This document shows, one piece after another, positions 1 to 8,929 of a stretch of DNA of 64,000 nucleotides. Below the pieces are notes generated by a model. That model did no database searches. It worked only from the letters and a program-made list of their open reading frames with translations, and had not been told where the DNA came from. Position 1 is the first letter of the stretch. Each line of letters starts with the position of its first letter. This stretch comes from Chloroflexi bacterium UBA4736 (lineage in GTDB: Bacteria; Chloroflexota; Dormibacteria; Dormibacterales; Dormibacteraceae). A program made the translations under genes and the position numbers. The stretch lies in contig DHIW01000104.1 in the NCBI GenBank assembly GCA_002404015.1, positions 1 to 64,000 on the forward strand, in the 5' to 3' direction.

Positions 1-6
1 ACCCAC

Positions 7-459
7 TCAATTCAGCGAGGAGCCCCCTTTGTAGACGTGCGAGATCCGAAGGTTAAAGCGGAGGGCAATGTACTGTGGCACACGGAACATCGGCTTCAGC
101 GTCAGGAATACAAGCGAGTTTGGACGTAGCCAAAACTCATCGCCGTCCCGAAGCTCACCTTCGACAATACTGGCCTGCGCGTCGTCCCAATAGACGAAGT
201 CTCCTCCAAGCGGGACCTCGTATGAGGCGGGCTTCAGCGCGTCCGCTTCGTACTTGAACGGAAAGATGAGCCCGCAGGCAGCTACATAGTCAGAGAACTC
301 GCCCGAGTTGAGGAGTGCAGGCTGAATAGAAGGAAGCGGATCGAGTTCACGATACTTTTGATGCCTATCCTCTGCATCTTGGTCTGATCCCGAGAACGTA
401 GGATCAGCCACTTGTTCGCGCCAGTAGGGCCATGCGCGGCGATCGGTCACGGTCCACAA
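7..459 (-). pseudogene. dCTP deaminase/dUTPase-like protein, C-terminally broken
   Basis: The 150-residue product matches the dCTP deaminase/dUTPase-like fold (SIQPALL near the start, then LKPASYEV, then LRPNSLVFL and YIALRFNLRISHV). Family members continue here with a glycine-leucine-rich RGLLLGTGP-type segment carrying catalytic residues. This frame instead runs into GGSSLN and a TGA. Changing the length of the G run just before it restores KGLLAELSG-like sequence, so a frameshift (real or a sequencing error) is likely and the rest lies beyond the window edge. The start overlaps the end of the upstream purZ-like gene by 56 nt, so the two were probably cotranscribed and act in deoxynucleotide metabolism. 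Family assignment is from sequence pattern only. Confidence 0.55.
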
Positions 460-1459
460 TTGTTGTTGGTCCTATTCCGAGCAACTGAATCTCGTGGTCT
501 ATCGAGCGCTCCACCCTCGCCACAAAATCGCGAATGATGTCGGTGAGCCGGCCGGTGACACAGCACTCATGATCGAGGTAGTCCAGGTGGTTCATCGCGA
601 CTACCGTTGGTGTGTTGACGATTATTGCCTGGCGAACGACCGACGCCTCAAAGTTGGCGACCCGCCGCACCTGTTTCGTCACGCTCGTCAATTCTTGAAT
701 GTCATGATCGTGGTTGCCTTCCGACGTGACCGTTGGCCAATCAGTCTCAAGTGGTAGGGGCCCCGAGTTGCCGGCGACGCGAATTGGGAATGCACGGAGC
801 ACCATCACTACTTGGTCGACATCCAGCGGACTGAGGCCTGCCTCACCGACAAATCCAGCCGCCGTCGTATCTCTTGACGTAACGAATGGATAGTCGGCTG
901 AATGAACCAGCGACAACCCGAATCCTTGGGTGCCCTCGATAATTACTCGATCGCCCTTCGTCAACTTGGTGCGGAGAAACTCCGACGTATTCGTAACCAT
1001 GCGTTTGAGTGCCATTGAGTCGCGAGCGAGTCGTGCACGGCCATCTCGAGCGATTCGTCGCGTAACCGCTGCTCCGGTGCCGGTCTCGGTGGATCCGATG
1101 CGGCTCCGTAACCCACTCTTCCTTTCCCATTGCCGCTCAGTAGACTCGATGATGACGGCACGCTCGTCGATTAGAAGGCGTTCTCGTGGCATGTTCAGCA
1201 GTTCAAGTTCGCGCAGTAGAACGGCGATGTCGATATACGAACCGGGACCAAGAACCGCGTATGCGCCGGGCAGTACTGCCGCGGCCGGCAATTGCCGGAG
1301 GACCAGGCGTTCTCCCGATGGCGTGTATACGGTATGACCCGAATTAGGCCCGCCCACGCGAACAGTTATGGCCGTGTCCGCTTGTTTGGCCAAGAAGTGA
1401 ACGACCTTCCCCTTGCCCTCGGAGCCGAACTGACCGCCGACTACTACCGTGACCGGCAT
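404..1459 (-). CDS. PurZ-like short adenylosuccinate synthetase paralogue
   Basis: This 351-aa protein belongs to the adenylosuccinate synthetase superfamily: GQFGSEGKGK P-loop at about residues 9-18, GGPNSGHT, GSTETGTGAA, EGTQGFGLSL and YPFVTSRDTTAAG. PurA normally has about 430 residues and a catalytic Asp in GDEGKGK. Here the Asp is Ser and the protein is about 80 residues shorter. Both traits are those of PurZ, the phage enzyme that joins aspartate to dGMP in 2-aminoadenine (Z) synthesis. The following gene is a dCTP-deaminase-like protein, which fits a deoxynucleotide role. No DatZ, MazZ or DpoZ is visible in the window, so true Z synthesis is unproven. It could be a different PurA paralogue. 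Confidence 0.7.
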   Translation of the reverse strand: MPVTVVVGGQFGSEGKGKVVHFLAKQADTAITVRVGGPNSGHTVYTPSGERLVLRQLPAAAVLPGAYAVLGPGSYIDIAVLLRELELLNMPRERLLIDERAVIIESTERQWERKSGLRSRIGSTETGTGAAVTRRIARDGRARLARDSMALKRMVTNTSEFLRTKLTKGDRVIIEGTQGFGLSLVHSADYPFVTSRDTTAAGFVGEAGLSPLDVDQVVMVLRAFPIRVAGNSGPLPLETDWPTVTSEGNHDHDIQELTSVTKQVRRVANFEASVVRQAIIVNTPTVVAMNHLDYLDHECCVTGRLTDIIRDFVARVERSIDHEIQLLGIGPTTIVDRDRSPRMALLARTSG

Positions 1460-1534
1460 CGCAATTGGTACCGCGTCGGTCTCAGGACAACGTAGACGCG
1501 GTGGACGTCAACGTCTGACAAACAGGCAATGTTG

Positions 1535-1831
1535 CTACCGATCCTTCGCTGCAATCGTCCCGTTTCCAGATCCGCGTGCCCTCTCTACGGTCGCGGATAG
1601 CCAAGCCCACCAAGAGCGGCGAGGTAGCCACGTGAACAGGCGGTAGCTCGCAGTGCCTTGAGGGAGGCCACGGCCGTCAAGCCATCTCACGTCGCCATGG
1701 CTCCGCGCAGCCAAGGCCTTCGCGGCTTCAATAGCGTGTTGCTTCCCACGATGAGACGCAACGACCTCACCGCCCCCTCCAACGACCACCCAGCGATCCC
1801 CTTCGGGCCGAACTTCTAGGACGTCATGCAT
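1535..1831 (-). CDS. small DUF2188-like protein
   Basis: The predicted protein has 98 residues. Its first 50 residues (DVLEVRPEGDRWVVVGGGGEVVASH, then a helix rich in KALAA) resemble the DUF2188 pattern of a strand-turn-strand followed by an alanine-rich helix; that family has no known function. The tail contains a Trp-rich stretch (SWWAWL) that may bind membrane. The ATG at 1831 is chosen because it opens the conserved part; a longer upstream reading would run through the palindrome at 1860. It is divergent from the ribbon-helix-helix gene at 1894, and the two could share the operator between them. The assignment is tentative. Confidence 0.5.
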   Translation of the reverse strand: MHDVLEVRPEGDRWVVVGGGGEVVASHRGKQHAIEAAKALAARSHGDVRWLDGRGLPQGTASYRLFTWLPRRSWWAWLSATVERARGSGNGTIAAKDR

Positions 1832-1859
1832 GATCTGGCCTCCTGGCGGGGTTGTAACT

Positions 1860-1873
1860 TGTAACATGTTACA
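1860..1873. promoter_or_regulatory. 14-bp palindrome TGTAACATGTTACA, probable operator
   Basis: A perfect palindrome sits in the gap between two divergent small genes, 20 bp before the ATG of the ribbon-helix-helix gene. The half-site TGTAAC occurs once more just upstream as a direct repeat. Such placement is typical for autoregulation by RHH proteins; binding itself is inferred. Confidence 0.5.
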
Positions 1874-1893
1874 CGGCAAGGGGACAAGGGGCA

Positions 1894-2157
1894 ATGGCTA
1901 ATCCAGGAGAACGCCTTCAACTCTCGGTGCGTGTGCCGCGAGAATTGATGGACGTCATCGATACCGCGGTGCGCTTCCAGGAATCGTCGATACAAGACCT
2001 TGTCTTTCCTCTGGTCGAGCGACTGGCAAGCGAGCTGGCAGCCGATCCCGACATACGAGCGTCGCTCGAAGCCGGGGAACGATACCGTGGACGAATGGGG
2101 AGGAAAATCCTCCCAATAGGCAGGCCCGGTGCTGCGCAAACCGCCATGGAGCCATGA
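1894..2157 (+). CDS. ribbon-helix-helix family DNA-binding protein
   Basis: The 87-aa product begins with a beta strand RLQLSVRVPREL followed by two helices (MDVIDTAVRFQ and SIQDLVFPLVERLASEL), the layout of Arc/MetJ/CopG-type ribbon-helix-helix repressors. The rest is a basic tail. RHH proteins often control their own transcription or act as antitoxins. No clear toxin partner is adjacent; the DUF2188-like gene on the other strand is the only close neighbour. A palindrome lies 20 bp before the start codon. Codon use is less GC-biased than in the core genes of the window, in keeping with an accessory origin. Confidence 0.6.
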   Translation: MANPGERLQLSVRVPRELMDVIDTAVRFQESSIQDLVFPLVERLASELAADPDIRASLEAGERYRGRMGRKILPIGRPGAAQTAMEP

Positions 2158-3252
2158 TTGACCGAGCGTCCTTCCAGCCCAACCACATCAGTTAAGGTCG
2201 AAGCTGCAGCCCAATCCTAGCCATACCTCCGCGAGTCGCAATCCCGAACTTTGATCGGTTGGCGACAAATCCTCGGTTAGCGAAAGCGTTCCGAACAAAA
2301 TGTCCTGCGACCACATACGGCTTTCGGGGATGCCACTGAGGACGCCTCCTCGTCCCTGATCCGCTGGTCATTGAGCGGTTAGAGTCTGGCCCCCCTCAGG
2401 CGCCTTCTGCGCCTCCCGGTCGACGGTGCCACCAGCCTGGGTTCCCGACGGACGGTGATCCTCATGGCTGCTTCTCCTACCCAGTGGTAGAGCCCTGGTC
2501 AGGGAGTCGGAGCTTGCCACAGACAGGTCCACAACGAAGCCATTGGCTTCCAAGTCGTGGGTCACGTTGAGGCAGTGCAGCTCAGCCCACCGCGCCTGCC
2601 GCACCAGTGATGTCGGATCCTCAGAACGAGAGGCAGCGAGCACTCGTGCCCCGCGTTGCGAGAGAAGGAAGACGGATGGCGGGGAGTGATACCAGATGCT
2701 TCGATGACTTCCGGCGTTGGAGGAGGTGTGCCGTTAACCTCGGTCCGTCAACTCGATTCCGATTCGATTGAGTGGTGTCAAAGCGGGTGAGCGTTTGCCG
2801 TCAGCGTTGGCGTCAGACTGGTGGAGGTGCTTTGCTGCGCCTAAGCCCTGCTGGGTCATGGGCTTGACGGCACGGGCGTTGCCGGTGGTGAACTGATTGT
2901 CAGAGGTGGAAAGTCAACACGCATCAGAAGGTCAGGGATTCGAATCCCTCGGGTCCTCCGCTTTCGATTGCTCGGCAAACCTCTTTTTGCATGGGACTGT
3001 CCACCTGTCCATCCCGCCCTTGACCCCTGGAGGGTGATCCCCTACACTCCCCCGGGCTTGTAGAGCTAGCGGCGGGGTAGGATCTCGACCCGGCTACAGG
3101 CATCAGGGAGGGAGTCGAGGAGGGAGTCGAGATGGGATTCGCACGGCCAGCGTCGGCGGCGTCATCAACATCAGCGACCGGACCAGGTAAGCGACGATCG
3201 TCGCAGGGCGAGGGGTCACCGGTCATCGAGTGCGCCGAAAACATGCAGCTTC
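2158..3252. other. gene-poor accessory stretch
   Basis: About 1.1 kb with no convincing gene. Short open frames exist on both strands (for example 2368-2643 minus) but lack a recognisable domain or start context. It contains a tRNA 3'-end-like fragment at 2922-2959 and short imperfect direct repeats (GGGAGGGAGTCGA units near 3110-3130). It looks like degraded mobile DNA. Confidence 0.5.
2922..2959 (+). other. tRNA 3'-half remnant, possible old att site
   Basis: The stretch reads as a variable loop, a perfect T arm (AGGGATTCGAATCCCT) and a seven-base acceptor strand (GGGTCCTCC region). No matching D arm or 5' acceptor strand is found upstream, so it is not a working tRNA. It does not match the 3' end of the tRNA-Sec gene at 5349. 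Such fragments are usually left where an element integrated into a tRNA gene elsewhere. Confidence 0.55.
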
Positions 3253-3970
3253 ATGCCTCGTAGGCTTGTTGTCGCGGCCAGGTTGACATTCGGCACGTTG
3301 CTCGTCGTTTCTCTGTTGGGCCCGCTCCGAAGCGCCGCTGCCAGCTCGCCGCCGAGTTACCTTTCCTCGGGCTTCGGCTCGGGGGCATCGCGCTCTTGAC
3401 ACCGGCCTCCGTCGGCTCCCAGGCCAACGCCGTGACCTCGGCCCCGCCGTGCCCGGGCACGGGGTCGTGTCGCTACTCGGCGATCGCGAACGACATCGTC
3501 GCGGTGGGTTACGAGGGGCTCCCGTCCGGCGGCACCGAGTTCGTGACCGCGGTGGTGGATCCTGTGACGGGTACGCCGGACGCGGCCTTCGGTGGGGGCA
3601 TGGTGTCGGGCTTCGGGGGAGGGTTGAGCACCGCTGAGGCAACCGGCGTCGCCGTGTACCCACCTTGTCCGGGCGCGAGCTCGTGCCCATGGGCGGACGA
3701 GGCCGGTGACGTGGTCGTCGTCGGCACCGATCCGAGCGGCATCCAGGTTGCTGCGTATACCCCCGCGGGCAAACTGCAGTGGGAGGCCGTGGTCGCGCCG
3801 GGGCCTGCTGGTTTCGCGGTCGGCAGCTGCCGGCGATCGCATTGGACACGACGGGCGCGACGCCTGACGGCGACGTGATTGTCGCTGGCTCGGTGATCCC
3901 GGAGGTCGGAGGCGCGCCGCAGCCGATCGTGGCAGCGTTGCGGCCGACCGGATCGATCGACTCGGCCTTA
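3253..3970 (+). pseudogene. frameshifted secreted delta-60-repeat-like protein
   Basis: Three successive reading frames carry pieces of one protein. From ATG 3253 comes a signal peptide (MPRRLVVAARL, a hydrophobic core, SAAASS) and the start of a repeat with FGSG. A frame change near 3390 leads into LLTPASVGSQANAV and a long stretch with paired Cys. Another change near 3830 leads into IALDTTGATPDGDVIVAGS, typical of delta-60 or beta-propeller surface proteins. Both changes break the frame, so the gene is decayed unless the assembly has errors. Its neighbours are mobile-element genes. Confidence 0.6.
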
Positions 3971-4099
3971 AGCCGTGACGAGAACGGCGGCGGCCACCAC
4001 GAAGGGGCCAATGCTCAGGGCGGCAAGCCAGCTGAATAGCGTGATCAGAGCGACAGAGATCAAGCCCAGAATTACTGCCGCATGATCGCCCAACTTCAT
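3968..4099 (-). CDS. 43-aa single-pass or two-pass membrane peptide
   Basis: A small ORF starts at ATG 4099 behind a strong Shine-Dalgarno sequence (GGAGGGTAGG). The product is almost entirely hydrophobic: a short MKLGDH head, then about 35 residues rich in Ala, Val, Leu and Ile, with a GP in the middle that could be a turn between two membrane segments. It follows the recombinase gene on the same strand. I do not recognise a family. The good ribosome site makes it more credible than its length suggests. Confidence 0.5.
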   Translation of the reverse strand: MKLGDHAAVILGLISVALITLFSWLAALSIGPFVVAAAVLVTA

Positions 4100-4163
4100 C
4101 CTACCCTCCATCGCACAGCTCGACGGAAGGGCAACCTTCCCCTCTCGCTGTCTTAATGCGAGG

Positions 4164-5225
4164 CTAAAAGGGGCTGTGCTCATCGAAGTCACGACCGAGG
4201 TCACCTTTGTCCAGGTGGACGTACCTCATCACCATCACGTAGCTCGTGTGACCGAGGATCCGCCGCAATCGCTCGATCTCTCCGCCTGACCGGAGGTACT
4301 CGGTGGCGAAGGTGTGCCGGAAACGGTGGGCACGAACTCCAAAGCCGACCTTCGCCCTGATCCGCCGGAACAACTCGGTAACGCTCACAAAACCAACCGG
4401 ACGACCGTCGCCGAGGAGGAGCAACTGGCTGGAAGGGGAGTCAGACCGGTGGCGGTTGACGTAGCGAACCAGCTCCCGTCGTAGCCGGCTCGAGACCGGC
4501 ACTCGTCGGAACTTCGCCCCCTTGCCCCGCTTGATCTTCAGGAAGGCTTGCTCACCGTCGTCCTCGAAGTCCTCGAGCGAGAGGGCGCACAGCTCCGAGA
4601 GCCTCATTCCTGTCCCGAGCAGAATCTGGACCGCCATCTCGGGCCAGCCCGGCGCCGCGGCGCCCAGGATCGCCGCGATCTGATCGGCGCTATAAGTCTC
4701 GACCTCCTTCTGGGCGACCTGGGGGCCGCGCACTCGGAGCACGGCCGGGTCGACCGGGTAGCCTTCGCGGGCAGCCCAGTTCGCAAACGCCTTCAGGACC
4801 TCGAAGAAGCCGTGGATTGTGTTGTCGGCAAGGCCCCTGTCCCGGAGCTCGCCGAGGTAGCGCTTTAGCTCAAAGGGCGTCAACTCCGACAGCGTCTGCG
4901 CCTGTCCGGTCCGCAGATACCAGCCCATCTTCTGGCGGTACCACTCGATCGTGCGCGAGCTGCGACCCATGACCTTCAGCTCGAGCAGCCACTCACGGAG
5001 CAGCGCGTCAATTCTCGGGTCGCCCTCGAACCCTTCGACTGGGGCGGGCTGCCCGGCCCCAGCCCGCGGCGGAGCCCCGCTTCCCGTCCGTTCTGGCGTT
5101 GCCGGCAGCTGTCTGGCTGGGCGTCCGCCCAGGCCTACCAGGGCACTCCCGCGGGCCCCGCCGCGCCCGGAGCCACCCCCAACGGTTTTCGAAAACCCCA
5201 ACGGTTTCACGGTTTTTTCCACCAC
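4164..5225 (-). CDS. tyrosine recombinase/integrase
   Basis: A 353-aa phage-integrase-family recombinase. A Gly/Pro-rich N-terminus of about 65 residues is followed by a SAM-like core-binding domain (about 70-160, RIDALLREWLLEL) and the catalytic domain. Catalytic residues are visible: Arg in GTGMRLSEL, Lys in the beta-hairpin (KRGKGAKFRR), HRFRH, GHT, and the Tyr nucleophile in MRYVH. It lies 124 bp from the 3' end of the tRNA-Sec gene and points away from it, the usual position for an element integrated at a tRNA. It could also be a XerC/D paralogue. The matching left att repeat is not seen in this window. Confidence 0.9.
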   Translation of the reverse strand: MVEKTVKPLGFSKTVGGGSGRGGARGSALVGLGGRPARQLPATPERTGSGAPPRAGAGQPAPVEGFEGDPRIDALLREWLLELKVMGRSSRTIEWYRQKMGWYLRTGQAQTLSELTPFELKRYLGELRDRGLADNTIHGFFEVLKAFANWAAREGYPVDPAVLRVRGPQVAQKEVETYSADQIAAILGAAAPGWPEMAVQILLGTGMRLSELCALSLEDFEDDGEQAFLKIKRGKGAKFRRVPVSSRLRRELVRYVNRHRSDSPSSQLLLLGDGRPVGFVSVTELFRRIRAKVGFGVRAHRFRHTFATEYLRSGGEIERLRRILGHTSYVMVMRYVHLDKGDLGRDFDEHSPF

Positions 5226-5284
5226 CTTGCCGCCTCCTTGAATGCTTCCTGGCGCCTCTTTTACAGGTCCCCAGAAACGAGCGA

Positions 5285-5305
5285 AACCGGCCCTCGGGAC
5301 CGGTT
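5285..5305 (-). terminator. hairpin downstream of tRNA-Sec
   Basis: AACCGG-CCC pairs with GGG-CCGGTT with a one-base bulge. It sits 44 bp past the 3' end of the tRNA gene. There is no long U tract, so termination is only possible, not certain. Confidence 0.35.
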
Positions 5306-5348
5306 CTCAAGTTCAAATTAGCTTCGCAGTGGCTCTTCAAAAAGGGTC

Positions 5349-5448
5349 TGGCGGGGATGGATGGGAATCGAACCCACCTGGGACCCCTCATCAGGACCCC
5401 ACAAACGGTTTTGAAGACCGCGGGAGGCACCAGCCCCCGTACATCCCC
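5349..5448 (-). tRNA. selC: tRNA-Sec (anticodon TCA)
   Basis: The gene is about 100 nt including an encoded CCA (5349-5351). It has an extended acceptor stem (GGGGATG paired with CATCCCC), a long D arm, anticodon TCA (5412-5414) in the loop CTTCAAA, a long variable arm (about 20 nt) and a T loop GTTCGATTC. These are the hallmarks of selenocysteine tRNA. It serves the TGA codon in the formate dehydrogenase gene that starts 400 bp away on the opposite strand. selA, selB and selD are not in the window. A tyrosine recombinase gene faces its 3' end. Confidence 0.93.
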
Positions 5449-5480
5449 ACTCCTTCCAAGACTCTAGGGGCCCCGACCCC

Positions 5481-5768
5481 CTAGACGGGCGGCTCACGCT
5501 CGAGCTCTTTGCGGACCTCCTCGATGACCGCGGCGATCGTGGCCGGATCCGCCGCCGCCCCCGCCGCCCGCATCTGCTCCACCGCGGCGCCGGCCATGAA
5601 GGAGGCCAGGGGCGCGAACCGACGCTCCTGCGTGTGGGCGGCGACCCTGGCCAGCTCCAGCAGCTCGAGCGCGACCGCCGAATCCAGGACGGGTGCCTCG
5701 ATCCGGGCCCCGCGGCGGGCGGCCGCCGCCACGAGGCGCTCGCCGAGGTCCTCAAAGAACTTGTTCAT
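5481..5768 (-). CDS. DUF6457-like small protein
   Basis: A 95-aa, mostly alpha-helical protein (MNKFFEDLGERL, then helices rich in Ala, Glu and Arg, with LLELARVAAHTQERRFAPLASFMAGA in the middle). The pattern resembles DUF6457, a family often found beside or fused to molybdopterin-guanine-dinucleotide enzymes. Its position between tRNA-Sec and a molybdenum formate dehydrogenase fits a role in cofactor insertion or enzyme maturation. It is divergent from the dehydrogenase operon with only a short gap. The function is inferred from context. Confidence 0.6.
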   Translation of the reverse strand: MNKFFEDLGERLVAAAARRGARIEAPVLDSAVALELLELARVAAHTQERRFAPLASFMAGAAVEQMRAAGAAADPATIAAVIEEVRKELEREPPV

Positions 5769-5851
5769 CGCGCACGACGATAGCCAATTGACGAAGTCCG
5801 CGCCCGGCCCTACTCTTCAGACGCCGTCGGCCGCGTTTGCGCGAGGTCCAC

Positions 5852-8800
5852 TTGCCCCAGGTCAGCCGTCGCGACTTCCTGAAGATCGGCGCCGCGACGG
5901 CCGGCGGGACCGGCCTCTCCGCCCTCGGCTTCGACCTCGCCGAGGCCACCCAGGTCAAGCTGGGCCTCAGGATCGCGGGCGCCACCCAGGCCCACTCAAT
6001 CTGCCCGTACTGTGCCGTCGGCTGCTCGATCCTCACCTACACCGACACCAAGGGCAAGCTGCTGCAGATCGAGGGCGATCCCGACAGCCCGGTCAACGAG
6101 GGCCGGCTCTGCCCCAAGGGCGCCAGCGCGATGCAGCTCGCCACCTCCGCCCGCCGGGTCGACAGCGTGCAGCACCGGGCCCCGGGCGCGACAGAGTGGA
6201 AGACCATCACCTGGAACGAGGCGCTCGACAAAATCGCCCAGAACATCAAGGACTCCCGCGACCGCACTTTCGTGCAGCAGGACGCCAACGGCAACACGGT
6301 CAACCGCACCGAAGGCATCGCCTTCGCCGGCGGCGCCGCCTTCAGCAGTGAGGAGGGTTACTTCACCACCAAGGTGATGCGCAGCCTGGGACTGGTGCAC
6401 CTGGAGCAACAGGCGCGCGTTTGACACGGCCCGACTGTGGTCAGTTTGGCCGCAAGCTTCGGACGGGGCGCCATGACGAACCACTGGCGCGACCTGAAGA
6501 ATGCCGACCTCATCCTGATCAACGGCGCCAACCCGGCGGAGGCGCACCCGGTCGGCTTCCAGTGGTTCCTCCGGGCCAAGCTGGACCGGGGCGCCAAGAT
6601 CGTCCACACCGACCCCCGCTTCACGCGCACCTCGGCGGTCGCTGACCAGTACCTTCGGATTCGGACGGGCACCGACGTCGCCTACTTCGGCGGCCTCATC
6701 AACTACGTGCTCTCCAACAACCTGTACCTGAAGGACTACGTCACCCACTACACCAACGCCGCCTTCCTGGTGAAGGACGGCTTCGCCTTCACGGACGGCC
6801 TCTTCTCCGGCTACAACAAGGACGCCCGCTCCTACAACATCACCACCTGGGCGTACGAGAACACCGCTCCTCCGGCCACGCCAGGCGAGCCCAACGCCTC
6901 CCAGGCCCAGGGCCCCGCGACCTCGAGCGCCGGCTTCGCCAACACCGATTACACCCTTCAGCATCCGCGCAGCGTCTTCCAGCTGATGAAGACGCACTAC
7001 TCCCGCTACACCCCGGACGTGGTCGAGAACATCAGCGGCATACCCAAGGCCGACTTCCTGAAAGTCGCCCAGATGGTGGGCGAGATGGGCAAACCGGACA
7101 AGGTCATGTCGATCGTCTATGCGGTGGGCCTGACCCACCACACCACGGGCGGCCAACTGATCCGCAGCGCAGCCTTACTGCAGCTGCTCCTCGGCAACAT
7201 GGGCATGCCGGGCGGCGGCATGAACGCTGAGCGCGGGCACGCCAACATCCAGGGCAACACTGACCACGCGATCTCGTGGGAGATCCTGCCCGGCTACATG
7301 AAGATCCCGGCTCCGGGGCAGAAGACCCTGGACGCTTTCGTCACCGCGTCGGCGCCGGTCAAGTCGCACCCCAACTCCTGGAACTTCTTCGGCCTCAACT
7401 ACAAGAAGTTCACGGTCAGCCTGCTCAAGGCCTGGTACGGCGACGCGGCCACCAAAGACAACGAGTTCGCCTTCGACTTCATCCCCAAGCCGGCCAGCAA
7501 CGCGTCCTGGATCACGATCTTCGACCAGGCCCTGAAGGGCAAGATGGAGGGCGTCCTGCTGTCGGGAATGACGGCCACCAGCATCGGGCCCGACTCCAAC
7601 CAAGTCCTCAAGGCCCTGTCCAACCTCAAGTGGCTGGTGGTGATGGACCCGCTGCCCACGACCAGCTCCGAGTTCTGGCGCGCGCCCGGCATGGACCCCA
7701 AGTCGATCCAGACCGAAGTGTTCATGCTGCCGGCAACGCACTGGATCGAGAAGGACGGCTCCTTCGTGAACAGCGGCCGGTGGAGCCAGTGGAAGGACCA
7801 GGTTCTCAAGCCCCAGGGCAACGCCCGCCACGACCACTGGATCCTGGCCGAACTCTTCGACCGCGTGAAAAAGCTCTACCAGGCCAAGGGCGGCAAGTTC
7901 CCAGACCCGATCAACGCGATGACGCTGAACTACAAGGACCCGACGAAGCCGGAGCTGGACGAGATCGCCAAGGAGATCAACGGCAAGGACCTGAAAACGG
8001 GCTCCCAGATGACGACCTTCGCCAACCTCAAGGACGACGGCACCACCATGGCCGGCAACTGGATCTACACCGGGAGCTACACGGACGCCGGCAACCTCGC
8101 CAAGCGCCGGGACGGCGTCCAGGACGTCCAGAAGAACGACCCCACCGGGCTGGGCTTCTTCCCCAACTGGGCCTGGTCGTGGCCGCTCAACCGGCGCATC
8201 CTCTACAACCGGGCCTCGGCTGACCTGGACGGCAAACCCTGGGACCCCAGCCGGCCCGGGATCCAGTGGGACGGCGCCAAGTGGACCGGCGACGTGCCTG
8301 ACTACCCGCCGACGATGAACCCCAAGGACCCGGCCGCTTGGCTTCCGTTCATCATGAACGGCGAGGGGACGGGCCGGCTCTTCGCCAACTCGATGCTGGA
8401 CGGGCCCTTCCCGGAGCACTACGAGCCGGTCGAGTCGCCGATCGTGAACCCGCTCCACGCCGATCCGTCCAGCTCGCCGGTGGCCTTCCTCTACGACCAG
8501 GCGGCCGGCCGGCCGAGCCGTTTCGGGACGGTCAAGGACTACCCGTACGTCGCAACCAGCTACCGGCTGACAGAACACGAGCACTACGTCACCCAGCACG
8601 TCCCGCTGCTGGTCGGGCTCCAGCCCGAGGCTTTCGTGGAGATCCCATACGAGCTGGGCCAGAAGCTGGGCATCAAGAGCGGCGACCGGGTGCGAGTCCG
8701 CTCAGCGCGAGGCAAGATCGAAGTGCTCGCCCTGGTCACCAAGCGCCTGGGGCCGGTCACGGTCGGTGGCAAGAAGGTCTATCAAGTCGGCATCCCGATC

Positions 8801-8929
8801 CACTGGGGCTTTGTCGGCATCAACAAGGGCGACCACTGGCTGGCGAATGCGCTGACGCCCTTCGTGGGTGACGCCAACTCGAGGACCCCGGAGTTCAAGT
8901 CCTTCCTCGTAAACCTGGACCGTATGTAA
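5852..8929 (+). CDS. fdnG: formate dehydrogenase major subunit, selenoprotein
   Basis: The gene reads through an in-frame TGA at 6422-6424, giving about 1025 residues, the usual size of FdnG/FdoG. The N-terminus has a twin-arginine signal (SRRDFLKIG), so the enzyme faces the outside. A 4Fe-4S site follows (CPYCAVGC, then LCPKG). Sec is in ARV-U-HGPTVVSL, as in known formate dehydrogenases, and is followed by GRGAMTNHW. The C-terminus has the molybdopterin dinucleotide-binding domain. The enzyme oxidises formate to CO2 and passes electrons to the next two subunits. TTG 5852 is preferred because GCGAGG precedes it; TTG 5837 is the alternative. Gene callers would split it at the TGA. Confidence 0.93.
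6422..6452 (+). promoter_or_regulatory. bacterial SECIS hairpin at the Sec codon
   Basis: Directly after the TGA, CGGCC (6427-6431) pairs with GGCCG (6448-6452). Inside it ACTG (6434-6437) pairs with CAGT (6442-6445), leaving an apical loop TGGT. Position and shape match the SelB-binding hairpin of fdhF and fdnG messages. Confidence 0.8.

Noticed and set aside
2368..2643. 91-residue minus-strand ORF
   Set aside because: No ribosome site, no domain, weak codon bias.
2922..2959. Complete tRNA gene
   Set aside because: Only the T arm and 3' acceptor strand exist.
3223..4011. 262-residue minus-strand Arg/Pro-rich ORF
   Set aside because: Antisense to the decayed secreted-protein gene; composition is not protein-like.
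5996..8599. Long minus-strand frames opposite formate dehydrogenase
   Set aside because: Shadows caused by GC-rich third positions; no domain signal.
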